A stretch of 64,000 bases of DNA from Salinibacterium sp. (GCA_019638845.1 JAHBSZ010000003.1:186001-250000), one strand, 5' to 3'. Counted from the first letter of the stretch, positions 19,534 to 32,584 are shown. Made by a program: numbers and translations. Notes: generated by a model from the letters alone, not told the origin.

Positions 19534-20603
19534 AGCTTCCTCTCCCAGAAGCTCGGTCCGACGGGCTCGGTGAAGTCGCTGCTAGCGACCAAGTACCCTT
19601 CGGAGTCCACGGTGATGGGCAGTTGGGGCAGCGGGCGCTTGGCCGGCCCGAAGATGACCTTCGCCTCGTGGGTGATGTCGAACTGCGACTGGTGGCACGG
19701 GCAGAGCAGGTGGTGGGTCTGCTGTTCGTAGAGCGCGACCGGGCAACCCACGTGGGTGCAGATCTTCGAGTAGGCGATGATGCCGTCGTAGTTCCACGTC
19801 TCGCGGCCTGCAGAGACGTGGAGGTCCTGCGGTTTGAGACGCATGAGGAGCACTGCGGCTTTCGCCTTCTCCTCAAGCTTGTGCTCGGACTCGTTCAGAC
19901 CCTCAGGGATCACGTGGAAGGCCGAGCCAATGGTCACGTCTGAAGCCTTGATCGGCGTACCAGAAGGATCCCGCGTAAGCCGCACGCCCTTGGCCCACAT
20001 GGTCTGCTGCAGTAGCGGTACCGGATTCTCGGCGGGAGCGAGATCCCGGAACAAGACGACGGCGGGAAGCGGGCTCACCACGAGGGCGCCGATGAGAGTT
20101 CTGCGGATGAGGGTGCGTCGCCCGAATCCGGACTCCTTGTTACCCAGCTCGAAAACTTCAACAGCCTTAGCGCGCGTGGCTTCGGTTCCGCGGGTCCCAT
20201 GGCGCTGTTCGACGAGGTCATGGCCATCCATGAGGGACTTCGACCAGTGCACCGCGCCAAATCCGATAGCGAGGAGGGCCAAGGCGATACCCAGTCCGAG
20301 GAGCAGGTTGTTCAGGTGAATCGTGCCGGGGTCGCCATCGACAATCGGGAAGGCGATGTACGCCGCGATAGCGAAGACGCTGCCAATTATCGAGACGATG
20401 AAGAATGCCGAGACGCGACGCTCGTTGGCGCGGGCCTTCGCCGGGTCAAGATCGCTGACACGGGCGCGGAATGGCTCGAATCCCGGGTTCTCCACCGCGT
20501 CGGTCTGCACGATTCCGGTACCTGGACCCGGCAGATTATCGTCGCGGAACTTCTCCACGGTCGTGCCAGCGCGAGGGTTCGTCCCCTCGTGGTCGTTAGC
20601 CAT
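19530..20603 (-). CDS. qcrA: Rieske iron-sulfur subunit of the bcc complex
   Basis: A 357-residue Rieske protein with three N-terminal membrane helices, the actinobacterial arrangement, and a C-terminal [2Fe-2S] domain. The cluster ligands are in CTHVGC and CPCHQSQF. It takes one electron from menaquinol and passes it to the dihaem cytochrome QcrC. It lies between qcrC and qcrB; the 38-base gap before it suggests its own ribosome binding site within one transcript. Confidence 0.97.
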   Translation of the reverse strand: MANDHEGTNPRAGTTVEKFRDDNLPGPGTGIVQTDAVENPGFEPFRARVSDLDPAKARANERRVSAFFIVSIIGSVFAIAAYIAFPIVDGDPGTIHLNNLLLGLGIALALLAIGFGAVHWSKSLMDGHDLVEQRHGTRGTEATRAKAVEVFELGNKESGFGRRTLIRRTLIGALVVSPLPAVVLFRDLAPAENPVPLLQQTMWAKGVRLTRDPSGTPIKASDVTIGSAFHVIPEGLNESEHKLEEKAKAAVLLMRLKPQDLHVSAGRETWNYDGIIAYSKICTHVGCPVALYEQQTHHLLCPCHQSQFDITHEAKVIFGPAKRPLPQLPITVDSEGYLVASSDFTEPVGPSFWERKL

Positions 20604-20641
20604 TTGTATCCCTTTGCCGATGCCTAGTTGGCCAGTGAGTG

Positions 20642-21457
20642 TTAGTTGGACTTTGCAGTGAGCCAGATCGTGATTCCCACGATCGCCCCGAGCCCGAAGA
20701 TCCAGATGAACAGTCCCTCAGAGACAGGACCCAAGTTTCCGAGGCCGTAGCCTCCGACCGACGGGGTCTCGTCGAGGTACTTGAGGTAGGAGATGATGTT
20801 CGCCTTGTCCTCCGGCGAGATGTTCGCGTCGTTGAAGACCGGCATGTTCTGCGGTCCCGTGATCATTGCCTCGTAGATGTGTGTGGCTGAGACGCCAGCG
20901 AGTGGAGGAGCAAACTTTCCACCAGTGAGCGCGCCGCCGGCACCTGCGACGTTGTGGCACATCGCGCAGTTAATGCGGAAGAGCTCAGCACCCTCCGCGG
21001 TGTTCTTGCCCTCGAGCTGATCTGCGGTGGGGATGGCCGGGCCGGGGCCCGTCGATGCCACGTACGCCGCAAGCGCCTTGACTTGCTCGTCGGTGAATTG
21101 GACGGGCTTCTGCTCCGCCTGGGGGCCGGTCGCAGCGAGTGGCATACGGCCGGTTCCGACCTGGAAGTCGACGGATGCGGCTCCAACCCCGATGAGGCTC
21201 GGCGCCTGTGTCGTGCCTTGCAGGTTCAAACCGTGGCAGGTCGCACAGTTGGCAGCGAAGAGCTTCGCGCCTTCGTCGATCTGGGCCTGAGCTTGTGCTG
21301 AAGTCTCGGCGGTGGCGCTCGTCGTGAAGAGCGCGTACGCGCCTCCCGTGCCTACGAGCCCGACAAGAATGAGCGCGACGGTAGCAAGGGGGTGACGGCG
21401 ACCACGGTCGCGACGGACGGTGCTCTTCTGAGCGGTTGTGTCTGGCTTGTTGGCCAT
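20642..21457 (-). CDS. qcrC: Dihaem cytochrome c subunit of the bcc complex
   Basis: A 271-residue membrane-anchored dihaem cytochrome cc. An N-terminal membrane segment (about 22-45) is followed by two cytochrome c domains with CATCHG and CAMCHN haem motifs, and a C-terminal membrane helix near GLFIWIFGLGAIVGITIWL. Two haems on one polypeptide replace a mobile cytochrome c in actinobacteria, passing electrons directly to CuA of the aa3 oxidase. It follows ctaE by 24 bases. Confidence 0.97.
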   Translation of the reverse strand: MANKPDTTAQKSTVRRDRGRRHPLATVALILVGLVGTGGAYALFTTSATAETSAQAQAQIDEGAKLFAANCATCHGLNLQGTTQAPSLIGVGAASVDFQVGTGRMPLAATGPQAEQKPVQFTDEQVKALAAYVASTGPGPAIPTADQLEGKNTAEGAELFRINCAMCHNVAGAGGALTGGKFAPPLAGVSATHIYEAMITGPQNMPVFNDANISPEDKANIISYLKYLDETPSVGGYGLGNLGPVSEGLFIWIFGLGAIVGITIWLTAKSN

Positions 21458-21481
21458 GCTGCTTGGAGTTCCGTTCCTCGG

Positions 21482-22117
21482 TTATTGGAGCAGGTAGATC
21501 ACGGCGAACAGCCCGATCCACACCACGTCGACGAAGTGCCAGTAGTAAGACACGACGATGGCGGTTGTGGCCTCTTTGTGTCCGAAGGTCTTTACGGCGA
21601 AAGCGCGGCCGATGACGAGTAGGAACGCGATGAGCCCACCCGTAACGTGCAGGCCGTGGAATCCGGTCGTGATGTAGAAGGCCGAACCGTAGGCGTCGCT
21701 CGAGAGGCTCACATGTTCGCTCACGAGATTCGCGTACTCATAGATCTGGCCAACGACGAAGGTCGCTCCCATGGCGTAGGTCAGGTAGAACCACTCGACC
21801 ATTCCCCACTTCCAAAACTGGCCGAGGGTGCCCGTGCGACGTGCCTGCAGGCGCTCCGCAGCGAAAACGCCGGCCTGACACGTGAAGGAGGAGAGCACGA
21901 GAACGACCGTGTTGACCGCCGCGTACGTGACATTGAGTTTTGCGGTTTGCTCGTCCCACAGCGCTGGCGACATCGCCTTGAGAGTGAAGTAGATGGCGAA
22001 GAGTCCCGCGAAGAACATGACTTCGCTACCCAACCAGACGATCGTGCCGACGGCGACGATGTTGGGGCGTTGAACGGTTTGGGCTCCGACCGAGCGAGAG
22101 AGCGAGGCAGTGGTCAC
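21482..22117 (-). CDS. ctaE: Cytochrome c oxidase subunit III
   Basis: A 211-residue subunit of the aa3 oxidase with five membrane helices, the short actinobacterial form. Family segments include [18 protein letters not shown] near the N-terminus and the C-terminal TGFHGLHV and [18 protein letters not shown] at 22117 was chosen because the conserved region starts about 15 residues later; the frame stays open upstream but then runs antisense to trpD. It is the first gene of ctaE-qcrC-qcrA-qcrB and is divergent from trpD. Confidence 0.95.
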   Translation of the reverse strand: MTTASLSRSVGAQTVQRPNIVAVGTIVWLGSEVMFFAGLFAIYFTLKAMSPALWDEQTAKLNVTYAAVNTVVLVLSSFTCQAGVFAAERLQARRTGTLGQFWKWGMVEWFYLTYAMGATFVVGQIYEYANLVSEHVSLSSDAYGSAFYITTGFHGLHVTGGLIAFLLVIGRAFAVKTFGHKEATTAIVVSYYWHFVDVVWIGLFAVIYLLQ

Positions 22118-22195
22118 GATCCCATTATGGCCGATATCTGGAAGGTGTTTGTCATTCCCCGGGCCAGTCGCGGGTCGATCGTTAGGATCTGAGGC

Positions 22196-23251
22196 ATGGC
22201 ACCCTCCTATACCTGGCCCGGCATCCTCGACTCTCTGGTCGTAGGCAACGATCTCTCGATCAGCGAAGCCGAATGGGCAATGCAGTCGGTAATGGCGGGG
22301 CAGGCCACGCCGGCGCAACTTGGGGGATTGCTGGTTGCGCTGCGCATGAAAGGCGAAACTGTCGACGAGATTGTGGGATTCCGCGATGCAGCACTCGCGA
22401 ATGCTCAACCTCTCGATGTCGACCCGATGGTGCTCGACATCGTCGGCACGGGGGGTGATCCCTACGGCGCAGTGCTCAACATTTCCTCGATCGCGTCGAT
22501 TATTGCGGCTGCTGTCGGGGTGCCTGTCGTCAAACACGGCAATCGGGCGGCGAGTTCGGCATCCGGGGCATCGGACATGCTCGCCGCGCTCGGACTCAAC
22601 CTCGATATCACGCCGGAACGGGTTGCCGAGGTACTCAAGGAGACGGGCATCACCTTCGCTTTCGCGGCCCTGTTCCATCCTGGCTTCAGGCACGCGGGCC
22701 CGACCCGCAAAGAACTGGGCATCTCGACTCTGTTCAACATCCTGGGCCCGCTCTGCAACCCGGCTCGCCCCGAGGCCTCGGCGGTGGGCGTCGCCAGCCT
22801 CGAACGTGTGCCTCTTGTCGTCGGTGTTTTTCGCACGCGTGGCGCCACGGCACTCGTCTACCGCGGAGATGACGGTATCGACAAGCTCACGACGACCGGT
22901 CACAGTCACATCTGGGAAGTCTCCCGCGGCTTCGTCACCGAACACGACCTCGATCCGACGGATTTAGGTATTCCGCGCGCCGATATCCAGTCGCTATTGG
23001 GATCGGACCCGGCTCACAACGCCGAGGTGGCACGACGGGTGCTCGCGGGAGATCCCGGGCCGGTTCGTGACATCGTGCTGCTGAACGCGGCGGCAGGCCT
23101 CACCGCGTTCGATCTCGCTCAGGATCCCGAGCAGTTGCGCGAGCCGTTTGTTGGTCGACTCGCGAAGCAGTTCGAGCGTGCGACCGCGGCTATCGATTCC
23201 GGTCGTGCCGCGCAGAAGCTCGATGAATGGGTAGCCGCGACAAATCGTTAG
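22196..23251 (+). CDS. trpD: Anthranilate phosphoribosyltransferase
   Basis: Transfers phosphoribose from PRPP to anthranilate, the second step of tryptophan synthesis. At 351 residues it has the normal length. [17 protein letters not shown] is the PRPP-binding glycine-rich motif, [20 protein letters not shown] follows, and the catalytic-site segment [15 protein letters not shown] is present. No other trp gene lies nearby, so it is a detached copy. Its stop overlaps the convergent glpK gene by 4 bases. Confidence 0.96.
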   Translation: MAPSYTWPGILDSLVVGNDLSISEAEWAMQSVMAGQATPAQLGGLLVALRMKGETVDEIVGFRDAALANAQPLDVDPMVLDIVGTGGDPYGAVLNISSIASIIAAAVGVPVVKHGNRAASSASGASDMLAALGLNLDITPERVAEVLKETGITFAFAALFHPGFRHAGPTRKELGISTLFNILGPLCNPARPEASAVGVASLERVPLVVGVFRTRGATALVYRGDDGIDKLTTTGHSHIWEVSRGFVTEHDLDPTDLGIPRADIQSLLGSDPAHNAEVARRVLAGDPGPVRDIVLLNAAAGLTAFDLAQDPEQLREPFVGRLAKQFERATAAIDSGRAAQKLDEWVAATNR

Positions 23252-24780
23252 TCGGCGGCTGGTGCCGCTTCGGTGTCGTCGTCGACCCAGTCGAGAGTCT
23301 TGCTAACCGCTTTGGACCAGTTGCGCATGAGCCGGTCGCGTTCGGTGGCGGACATCGCCGGTTCCCAGCGCCGGTCTTCCTTCCAGTTTGCGCGCAACTC
23401 AGCGCGATCTTTCCAGAATCCGACGGCAAGACCGGCAGCATAGGCAGCGCCGAGGGCTGTGGTTTCTGCGACCACGGGCCTGACGACCGGCAGATTGAGG
23501 ATGTCGGCCTGAAATTGCATGAGTTCTTCATTGGCGACCATGCCGCCGTCGACCCGGAGTTCCTCGAGGTCAACACCGGCGTCTGCGTTCACCGCGTCCA
23601 GTACTTCGCGCGTTTGGAATGCAACCGCTTCGAGCGCGGCCCGTGCGATGTGGCCACGGTTGGCGAACCTGGTGAGTCCGAGGATCGCCCCACGGGCATC
23701 CGGGCGCCAATGCGGGGCGAACAAACCGGAGAATGCGGGTACGAAGTAGACGCCACCGTTGTCGGGGACGGATGCCGCGAGCGTCTCTACCTCGGGCGCA
23801 CTCGAGATGATCCCCAGATTGTCGCGCAACCACTGTACGAGCGATCCGGTCACCGCGATGGACCCCTCTAACGCATAGCGCGGAGCCTCGTCTCCGAGTC
23901 GGTAGGCGACGGTCGTGATGAGCCCATTCTTCGAACGGACGATCTCCTCGCCGGTATTGACGATGAGGAAGTTTCCGGTGCCGTAGGTGTTCTTCGATTC
24001 ACCGGCCTCGAATGCGGCCTGCCCGAAAGTCGCGGCCTGCTGGTCACCAAGAATCCCCGCCACGGGAACCTCACGCAGCAGGTTGTTCGTCTCGGCTGTG
24101 CCGTACACCTCCGACGAGCTCTTGATTTCGGGGAGCATCGACGCCGGGATGCCGAACACGTCGAGCAGCTTCTCGTCCCACTGGAGGGTACGCAGGTCCA
24201 TCAGAAGCGTGCGGCTCGCGTTGGTGACATCCGTGGCATGGATGCCGCCGCGCTTGCCCCCCGTCAGGTTCCACAACACCCAACTGTCGGTGGTGCCGAA
24301 GGCGAGTTCACCTGCTTCGGCACGTGCTCGCGCGCCGTCGACGTTGTCGAGAATCCACGCGATCTTGGTAGCCGAGAAATAGGTCGCGAGCGGGAGGCCG
24401 ACTTGGTCCTGAAAACGGGCGGGATCACCGTCCGCGATTCGGTCGACGATCGACTGGGTTCGCGTGTCCTGCCAGACGATGGCGTTGTAGATGGCTTTCC
24501 CGGTCGCTCGATCCCAGACCACCGTCGTCTCGCGCTGGTTGGTGATACCGATTGCCGCAATGTCGTGTCGGGTCGCGTTGGCCTTTGCGAGCACCTGGCC
24601 AATGGCTTCCCGGGTGTTGTCCCAGATCTCCTGCGGGTCGTGCTCCACCCATCCCGCCTTGGGGAAGATCTGGCGGTGCTCGAGTTGTCCGGTCGCAACG
24701 GGAGAGCCAGCATGATCGAACATCATTGCTCTCGTGCTTGTGGTGCCCTGATCGATCGCGAGCACGTACTGGGCAGTCAT
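23248..24780 (-). CDS. glpK: Glycerol kinase
   Basis: Phosphorylates glycerol to glycerol 3-phosphate with ATP. At 510 residues it has the standard length. The N-terminal phosphate-binding motif is [15 protein letters not shown]. The substrate-binding region includes the WYL-like segment KAGWVEHDP and WQDTRT, and the C-terminal domain has [21 protein letters not shown] at 24780 was chosen because AAGGATAGAGAA lies directly before it; GTG at 24795 would absorb that site into coding sequence. It is the last gene of a four-gene minus-strand operon, 11 bases after the lactate monooxygenase gene. No glpF or glpD is present. Confidence 0.96.
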   Translation of the reverse strand: MTAQYVLAIDQGTTSTRAMMFDHAGSPVATGQLEHRQIFPKAGWVEHDPQEIWDNTREAIGQVLAKANATRHDIAAIGITNQRETTVVWDRATGKAIYNAIVWQDTRTQSIVDRIADGDPARFQDQVGLPLATYFSATKIAWILDNVDGARARAEAGELAFGTTDSWVLWNLTGGKRGGIHATDVTNASRTLLMDLRTLQWDEKLLDVFGIPASMLPEIKSSSEVYGTAETNNLLREVPVAGILGDQQAATFGQAAFEAGESKNTYGTGNFLIVNTGEEIVRSKNGLITTVAYRLGDEAPRYALEGSIAVTGSLVQWLRDNLGIISSAPEVETLAASVPDNGGVYFVPAFSGLFAPHWRPDARGAILGLTRFANRGHIARAALEAVAFQTREVLDAVNADAGVDLEELRVDGGMVANEELMQFQADILNLPVVRPVVAETTALGAAYAAGLAVGFWKDRAELRANWKEDRRWEPAMSATERDRLMRNWSKAVSKTLDWVDDDTEAAPAAD

Positions 24781-24791
24781 TTCTCTATCCT

Positions 24792-26048
24792 TCACTTGGT
24801 GAGCGCGTCGGGAGTGAGTTCAGCAACGTTCCGGTGGCCGCTAAGACCGAGTATGAGGTCGAACTCGGCGACGATGTTGCGCAGCACGGCTTCCGCTCCA
24901 GCAGCGCCCGCGATAGCGAGACCGTACGTGTACGGCCTGCCGACCAGAACTCCGGATGCTCCGAGCGCAAGTGCGCGGAAGACGTCCGAACCGGACCGAA
25001 CGCCGCTGTCGAAGAGCACGGGGACGCGGCCCGCTACCCGTTCCACGATGCCGGGTAGTGCTGCTGCGGAACCGATGGCCCCGTCGATCTGCCGGCCAGC
25101 ATGGTTGCTCACGACGATGCCATCGACACCGTGGTCGAGCGCGAGCGACGCGTCATCCGGGTGCAGGATTCCCTTGAGCACGATCGGCAGGGTGGTGCGT
25201 TCACGGAGGAAAGCGAGGTTGTCCCAGGTCAGCGACGAGCGGGAGAAGATGTCGAGGAAGGTTTCGACCGCGGCGCGCGGTTCGGGGGAGCGCAGGGTGC
25301 CCCCGGGGTAGTTCCGGGTCATGGCAAAGAGTGTGCGGATAGTTTCGGGCGTGATGCGTGGTTTGGGGCCGGCGGGGCGGGGATGTGCACTGCGCTCGGC
25401 GACCAACTGTCGGAAGACGGGATCGCTCGTGTACTGGGCGATACCCATGCCACGGATGAAGGGGAGATAGGCGATGTCGAGGTCACGAGGCCGCCACCCG
25501 AGCATGTGCGTGTCGAGGGTCACGACCAGCGCTTGGGCACCGCTCGCCTCTGCACGGTCGACGAAGCTCGCGACGAGCTCATCAGACGTGCTCCAATACA
25601 GTTGGAACCAGCGCGGCGCATCGCCCATGATCTGGGCGACCTCTTCCATGGGACGGGACGCCTGCCCCGAGAAGATGTAGGGAATTCCGAGAGCAGCTGT
25701 GGCACGCCCGACGCCGATGTCGGCTTCGCGGTGTGCGAGTTCGATGACCCCGACGGGCGCGGCTATAAGCGGCGTGGGGTAGTGGTGACCGAACAAGTCG
25801 ATACCCAGGTCTCGCTCGGCGACATCCCGCAACACGCGGGGAACTATCTGCCATGCGTCCAGGGCGTTCCGATTGTTGGCTGAGGTCTGTTCTGAACCGC
25901 TGGAACCGGCGATGTAGGCCCACGCGGCCGGACTCATCCTTCGCTTCGCTGACGTCTCCAGCGCGTGCCAGTCGGTGGGGACGATGGGTAGTCGACCCGA
26001 TGCCCCCGCGCGGTAGATCGAAGATTGGGTGTCCCGACCAAGATTCAT
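24792..26048 (-). CDS. FMN-dependent alpha-hydroxy acid oxidase, probable lactate 2-monooxygenase
   Basis: A 418-residue TIM-barrel flavoenzyme. The segments [14 protein letters not shown] and YTSDPVF match the lactate 2-monooxygenase branch (L-lactate to acetate, CO2 and water), which has a longer mobile lid than lactate oxidase. The catalytic-base motif reads SNHAGRQ; most relatives have SNHGGRQ, so one Gly is replaced by Ala beside the catalytic histidine. FMN-phosphate segments [11 protein letters not shown] and [10 protein letters not shown] are intact. It is third in the operon, 6 bases after ychJ. A lactate dehydrogenase or oxidase role is the alternative. Confidence 0.85.
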   Translation of the reverse strand: MNLGRDTQSSIYRAGASGRLPIVPTDWHALETSAKRRMSPAAWAYIAGSSGSEQTSANNRNALDAWQIVPRVLRDVAERDLGIDLFGHHYPTPLIAAPVGVIELAHREADIGVGRATAALGIPYIFSGQASRPMEEVAQIMGDAPRWFQLYWSTSDELVASFVDRAEASGAQALVVTLDTHMLGWRPRDLDIAYLPFIRGMGIAQYTSDPVFRQLVAERSAHPRPAGPKPRITPETIRTLFAMTRNYPGGTLRSPEPRAAVETFLDIFSRSSLTWDNLAFLRERTTLPIVLKGILHPDDASLALDHGVDGIVVSNHAGRQIDGAIGSAAALPGIVERVAGRVPVLFDSGVRSGSDVFRALALGASGVLVGRPYTYGLAIAGAAGAEAVLRNIVAEFDLILGLSGHRNVAELTPDALTK

Positions 26049-26054
26049 CGCGTC

Positions 26055-26422
26055 CTACTCTCCGTCGACGTAGTACCAGAGTCCATTCTCCCGGACGAAC
26101 GTGCTGGTTTCACGCTGGCTATCGGATCTACCGTCGATCCGATAGCTCGCCCGGAACTCGACGACTCCTGCGGTGTCGAGCATTCCACCCCGCGTCCGGC
26201 TCAGAATGTCGAGTCGGTACCAATCCACAGCAGAATCCAGCGCGAGATCGCGGGGTCGGGTTGAGGGATGCCACGTCGCCAGCAGATACGCAGGGAGTCC
26301 TCGTGCGTAGGCGCTGTAGCGGGAGCGCATCAGTCGTTCCGCGGTGGGGGCATTCGCGGTGCCGGCGTGGAACGGTCCGCAGCACTCGTCGTATCCGAGC
26401 CCAGAGAGGCAGGGGCAGCGAG

Positions 26423-26426
<4 letters not shown>
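26055..26426 (-). CDS. ychJ: YchJ-family SEC-C motif protein
   Basis: A 123-residue UPF0225/YchJ protein. The N-terminus holds the zinc-binding SEC-C-like motif CPCLSGLGYDECCGPFH (C4, C6, C15, C16). A NTF2-like region follows, with ERLMRSRYSAYARG and ATWHPSTRP, which are family signatures. The function of the family is not established. It overlaps the VOC gene by 4 bases (ATGA) and precedes the monooxygenase gene by 6, so it belongs to the same operon. Confidence 0.9.
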
Positions 26427-29485
<3,059 letters not shown>

Positions 29486-29615
29486 GCGTGCATACTACGA
29501 CGCCCCACATTCGCGAGCGCATCATCGGAGGCATCCGAACTCATTCCGGCGCGCTCCTCTAAGCTGTGGATGCCGGAGTGCACCCGAACACAGAAGCCTT
29601 GGAAGGGGTCCTGAC

Positions 29616-30044
29616 ATGAGTTCTGACGACCATGGGGCCGTACGCCCTACAACCACCTCGCCCGAGATCGACCCGCAAACCGAATTCCCGAAGGGAACGC
29701 GTACGGGCTTCGTGTGGGCAGCGACGATCGCGATTCTCGTGCTCCTGACGGTCATGATCATCTTCATCCTCCAGAACCAGAATCGCGCGTATGTGCACTT
29801 CTTCGGATGGACGGGCTTTTTGCCGCTCGGTGTTGCCTTGTTGATCGCCCTCGTCGCGGGCGGTGCGCTTGTCGCGTTAGGGGGTGCCGCGCGAATCGCC
29901 CAACTGCGACGTCAACAGCGCAAGGTCGCCAAGCGCATCACTGCACGGAAGCCAGTAGTTGGAACTGGCAAATCTTCGACGGGAGCGCCCGCTTCGACAA
30001 AGGCGCCCGAGCAGGATGCGAAACGGGGCACCCTTCCCGAGTGA
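29616..30044 (+). CDS. LapA-like (DUF1049) membrane protein
   Basis: A 142-residue protein. After a 30-residue cytoplasmic start, two membrane helices (about 33-53 and 70-92) flank a short loop with QNQNRAYVHFFGW, the recognisable signature of lipopolysaccharide-assembly protein A-like proteins. A basic, Lys/Arg-rich cytoplasmic tail ends the protein. The function in Gram-positive bacteria is unknown. ATG at 29616 follows the strong site GGAAGGGG; the frame upstream is open but lies in intergenic DNA. A lipoprotein gene follows. Confidence 0.85.
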   Translation: MSSDDHGAVRPTTTSPEIDPQTEFPKGTRTGFVWAATIAILVLLTVMIIFILQNQNRAYVHFFGWTGFLPLGVALLIALVAGGALVALGGAARIAQLRRQQRKVAKRITARKPVVGTGKSSTGAPASTKAPEQDAKRGTLPE

Positions 30045-30098
30045 AGAGTGAGATCGATAACCGATACTCTGCCTGAGACGACTACGAAGAGGATCCTG

Positions 30099-30689
30099 AT
30101 GACTCCCCAGCGCCCGTTCGCCTACGTTCTGCCCGCTCTAGCGGTAGTGCTCCTCTTGTCGGCCTGTTCGCCTCCGGCACCCGAGACCGCGCCCTCGGCG
30201 GCCGCGGGGGTGACCGAGGGTGCCGAAGAGTTTGACCCGGCCACCTGTCTCATTGGCGAGTGGACGATCACAGAAGAGCAGATGCAAGTCTTCTACGACA
30301 AAGTTTCGGAGGGTGTTGATGGCATCACGTTCGACGTGCAGGGCGACACCGGTCTGACATTCCGCGAAAGCGATTACTCCTACCTGCCTGACTTCACCCT
30401 AGGCATGACAGTTGCGGGCACCCCGGCAAGCGGGACCATCGCTGGTTCGATCAACGGTGACTACACCGTCGATGGCGGGCTGATTACGACCAGCCACGAC
30501 TCGACTGCGGTCACAATGACTGTCGAGGTTGCGGGCACCACCATGGACGGTGCTGAGCTGTTCGGTCAGATGCTCGCAGCGAGCCCAGTTAACTCGGCGC
30601 CCTACGAATGTCAATCGGGCCCCACGCTCGTGATCCAGATGGACACGGGTTACGGGCGTGCACCGATCGAATTGATTCGTCGGGCCTAG
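30099..30689 (+). CDS. Secreted lipoprotein of unknown function
   Basis: A 196-residue protein with a signal peptide ending in the lipobox LLSAC (about residue 24), then an Ala/Pro/Glu-rich spacer. The folded part begins CLIGEWTITEEQM and continues as alternating Thr/Val/Gly-rich strands (GTIAGSINGDYTVDGG), suggesting a lipocalin-like beta barrel. I do not recognise the family. ATG at 30099 has GAGGA just upstream. It ends 9 bases before the convergent leucine-rich-variant gene. Confidence 0.8.
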   Translation: MTPQRPFAYVLPALAVVLLLSACSPPAPETAPSAAAGVTEGAEEFDPATCLIGEWTITEEQMQVFYDKVSEGVDGITFDVQGDTGLTFRESDYSYLPDFTLGMTVAGTPASGTIAGSINGDYTVDGGLITTSHDSTAVTMTVEVAGTTMDGAELFGQMLAASPVNSAPYECQSGPTLVIQMDTGYGRAPIELIRRA

Positions 30690-30698
30690 ACAAAATAC

Positions 30699-31142
30699 TT
30701 ACGTCGTGGCGAGCGAACTCTTCCACGCGACAAGACCAAGAACCGTGGGACTTGGGTCACGGGCGAGGTCGGCCATCGCGTCATCCGGGACGAAGTAGTT
30801 GAGGGCCACCCAACCGCGGACCTGCTCGGACGTGTCATGGGCGAGTTCGCGCAGGACATCACAGGGCGCATGTTCGTTGCGGGCGACGCAGCTCCGCACG
30901 CTCGGGTCGGGGTCGTGGGCTAAGTCGAAAAACACATCGTCGGGCGTGTGATAACTGCTGCCGACGGATTCTCGGATCTTGGGGTTGGGGCTCCGGGCGA
31001 GCAGACGAAGCCGACGAATCTTGCTCTCCGTGATCGATGGCGCCGGGTGTAAGGCCTTGGCGTCCTCTGCGGTCACCATCGCGGGGGCCATCGCTCGCAT
31101 TTGGGCGCGCTGAGCTGGTGTAGTGAATCGGATGCACGACAC
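30699..31142 (-). CDS. Leucine-rich repeat variant (LRV) protein
   Basis: A 147-residue protein whose C-terminal two thirds is built from about four 24-residue repeats with the pattern VRxxVAxNxxxPxDxLxxLAxDP (about residues 56-79, 80-103, 104-127 and 128-147). The founding LRV protein, from Azotobacter, carries a [4Fe-4S] cluster in its N-terminus. Here only C3, C85 and C94 are present, so cluster binding is uncertain. It is the last gene of the minus-strand operon with a regulator, ferredoxin and DUF488 protein; its start abuts the DUF488 stop. Confidence 0.82.
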   Translation of the reverse strand: MSCIRFTTPAQRAQMRAMAPAMVTAEDAKALHPAPSITESKIRRLRLLARSPNPKIRESVGSSYHTPDDVFFDLAHDPDPSVRSCVARNEHAPCDVLRELAHDTSEQVRGWVALNYFVPDDAMADLARDPSPTVLGLVAWKSSLATT

Positions 31143-31510
31143 TATTGCTCCTTTCGATCGACGTGCGGTTGAAGAAAGTCACGGAGGACTGCCGCGTGAT
31201 TGACGCGGGGGTCGCGAGCGGCGTAGAGCAACGTGAGGCGTGGATGCTCGCGCGCGAGATCGCTGAGCTCGTCGACGGTGGCATTCTGGTTGAGTTCGGC
31301 CAGATAGCGGCGCCTGAACTCGTCAAGCCTCGCGGGGTCGTGACCCCACCAGGCACGCAACTGGGGGCTAGGCGCAATGCCCTTGAGCCACAGATCCAAC
31401 TCAGCCCTCTCGCGCGAAACGCCGCGAGGCCAGAGTCGGTCGACGAGCACTCGGTACCCGTCGTCAGTAGCGGGTGTCTCGTAGACCCGCTTGATCTGTA
31501 GCTCACCCAT
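31142..31510 (-). CDS. DUF488 family protein
   Basis: A 122-residue protein of the DUF488 (YeaO-like) family. The signature LVDRLWPRGVSRE near the N-terminus and LLYAARDPRVNHA near the C-terminus are typical. The family has no firm function. It lies 6 bases after the ferredoxin gene and shares one base with the start of the LRV gene, so all are translated from one transcript. Confidence 0.88.
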   Translation of the reverse strand: MGELQIKRVYETPATDDGYRVLVDRLWPRGVSRERAELDLWLKGIAPSPQLRAWWGHDPARLDEFRRRYLAELNQNATVDELSDLAREHPRLTLLYAARDPRVNHAAVLRDFLQPHVDRKEQ

Positions 31511-31516
31511 CCGCGT

Positions 31517-31861
31517 TCATGGGTCCAGTTTCGGATGCGCGGACACCAGAGCGGTGTCGACGCCGAGCGGCCCGACTTTCGCGGCTCCGCCGGGCGAGCG
31601 GAGGGGCTCAACTCTGCCAGGAAGGGGATCGGCAAAGAAGCGTGCGTTGTCTGCCTGATAGTCGCGCCACTGTTCGGGTAGGTCATCCTCGTAGAAGATC
31701 GCCTGCACCGGACACACCGGCTCGCACGCGCCACAGTCGATACATTCATCCGGCTGGATGTACAGAGCACGCTCTCCCTCGTAGATGCAATCCACGGGGC
31801 ATTCGTCCACACAGGCGCGGTCAACTACGTCGATGCACGGTTCCGCGATCACGTACGTCAT
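31517..31861 (-). CDS. fdxA: 7Fe-type ferredoxin
   Basis: A 114-residue ferredoxin. The N-terminal segment ACVDECPVDCIYEG supplies a [3Fe-4S]-type set and CIDCGACEPVCPVQAI a [4Fe-4S] set, the pattern of actinobacterial FdxA proteins. The C-terminal extension of about 35 residues is Pro/Gly-rich. It probably shuttles electrons to a P450, reductase or Fe-S enzyme; no partner reductase is in this operon. It overlaps the upstream regulator gene by 4 bases (ATGA). Confidence 0.92.
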   Translation of the reverse strand: MTYVIAEPCIDVVDRACVDECPVDCIYEGERALYIQPDECIDCGACEPVCPVQAIFYEDDLPEQWRDYQADNARFFADPLPGRVEPLRSPGGAAKVGPLGVDTALVSAHPKLDP

Positions 31862-32526
31862 GATCTCGTGGCCCTTGAGTGGTCGGCGACGGGAGCTCTA
31901 TGGCGACGGTCAAACGACACCATGCACAATTCTGGCTCGACGAAGGGAATGAGCCGGGCTTGTGGCTCGGCGCCCTCAAGGAGTTGGTCGATGAGCCCGC
32001 GATGGACATTGCAGACGATCTCAGGATGCTCGCGGGCAGCGCCACGGAATGGGCACGCGTGCAGTCGGATCGTTCCGGACTCGCGATCTGATTCAGGTTC
32101 GAAACCGAGTCGATCGAAGACTCCCATCAGACCCGGCACCGGATCCTCCTGATCGGGAGCACTGAAGGTCCCGGCCCAGCGTCGACCAGCGTTCGAAGAA
32201 TCCACGTCTGGGCTCTTCTCGCGGGCAAGGGCACCCGCGAGCACTTCGATGAGCTGCCCACGGGCGTCATCGTCGCGCACGGTACCGGCCGGTGAATACA
32301 GCAAACGGGGACGGCCGCGTCGTTTCTCGGTACCAGAACTGCGTTGAACCAGCCGTGCGTCAGTGAGGTGGTCGAGATGGAATCGCGCCGTTGTCACGTG
32401 CAGTCCAAGCTGGTCGGCGATGGCGGTTGCATCCAACGGTTCGGGGGAGTGGCGTAGGGCATCCAAGACCTGTCGGCGGCTGACCGACCCCAGTGCCGTG
32501 TGGTACTCCTCTGTGCGATCGGTCAT
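31858..32526 (-). CDS. HTH regulator with C-terminal cysteine motif (SufR-like architecture)
   Basis: A 222-residue regulator. The winged helix-turn-helix lies at about 10-65 (SRRQVLDALRH, GLHVTTARFHLDHL) and is followed by the wing KRRGRPRLLY. The C-terminal domain has three cysteines, C158-X13-C172-X28-C201, in ACPFRGAAREHPEIVC and ELCMV. This matches the group of actinobacterial regulators with a CPFHALA-type motif, related in layout to the Fe-S sensor SufR. Fe-S or metal sensing is inference. It heads the operon with ferredoxin, DUF488 and LRV genes and is divergent from a cupin gene. Confidence 0.82.
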   Translation of the reverse strand: MTDRTEEYHTALGSVSRRQVLDALRHSPEPLDATAIADQLGLHVTTARFHLDHLTDARLVQRSSGTEKRRGRPRLLYSPAGTVRDDDARGQLIEVLAGALAREKSPDVDSSNAGRRWAGTFSAPDQEDPVPGLMGVFDRLGFEPESDRESGTIRLHACPFRGAAREHPEIVCNVHRGLIDQLLEGAEPQARLIPFVEPELCMVSFDRRHRAPVADHSRATRS

Positions 32527-32584
32527 CCGAGTGAACCTTGCTGCGTGCCGGCTGCCAAATCCTTCATCGAACCAGCGTACCGGG

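Noticed and set aside
22118..22945. Upstream extension of the ctaE frame
   Set aside because: It would run antisense through trpD; conserved subunit III sequence starts just after GTG 22117.
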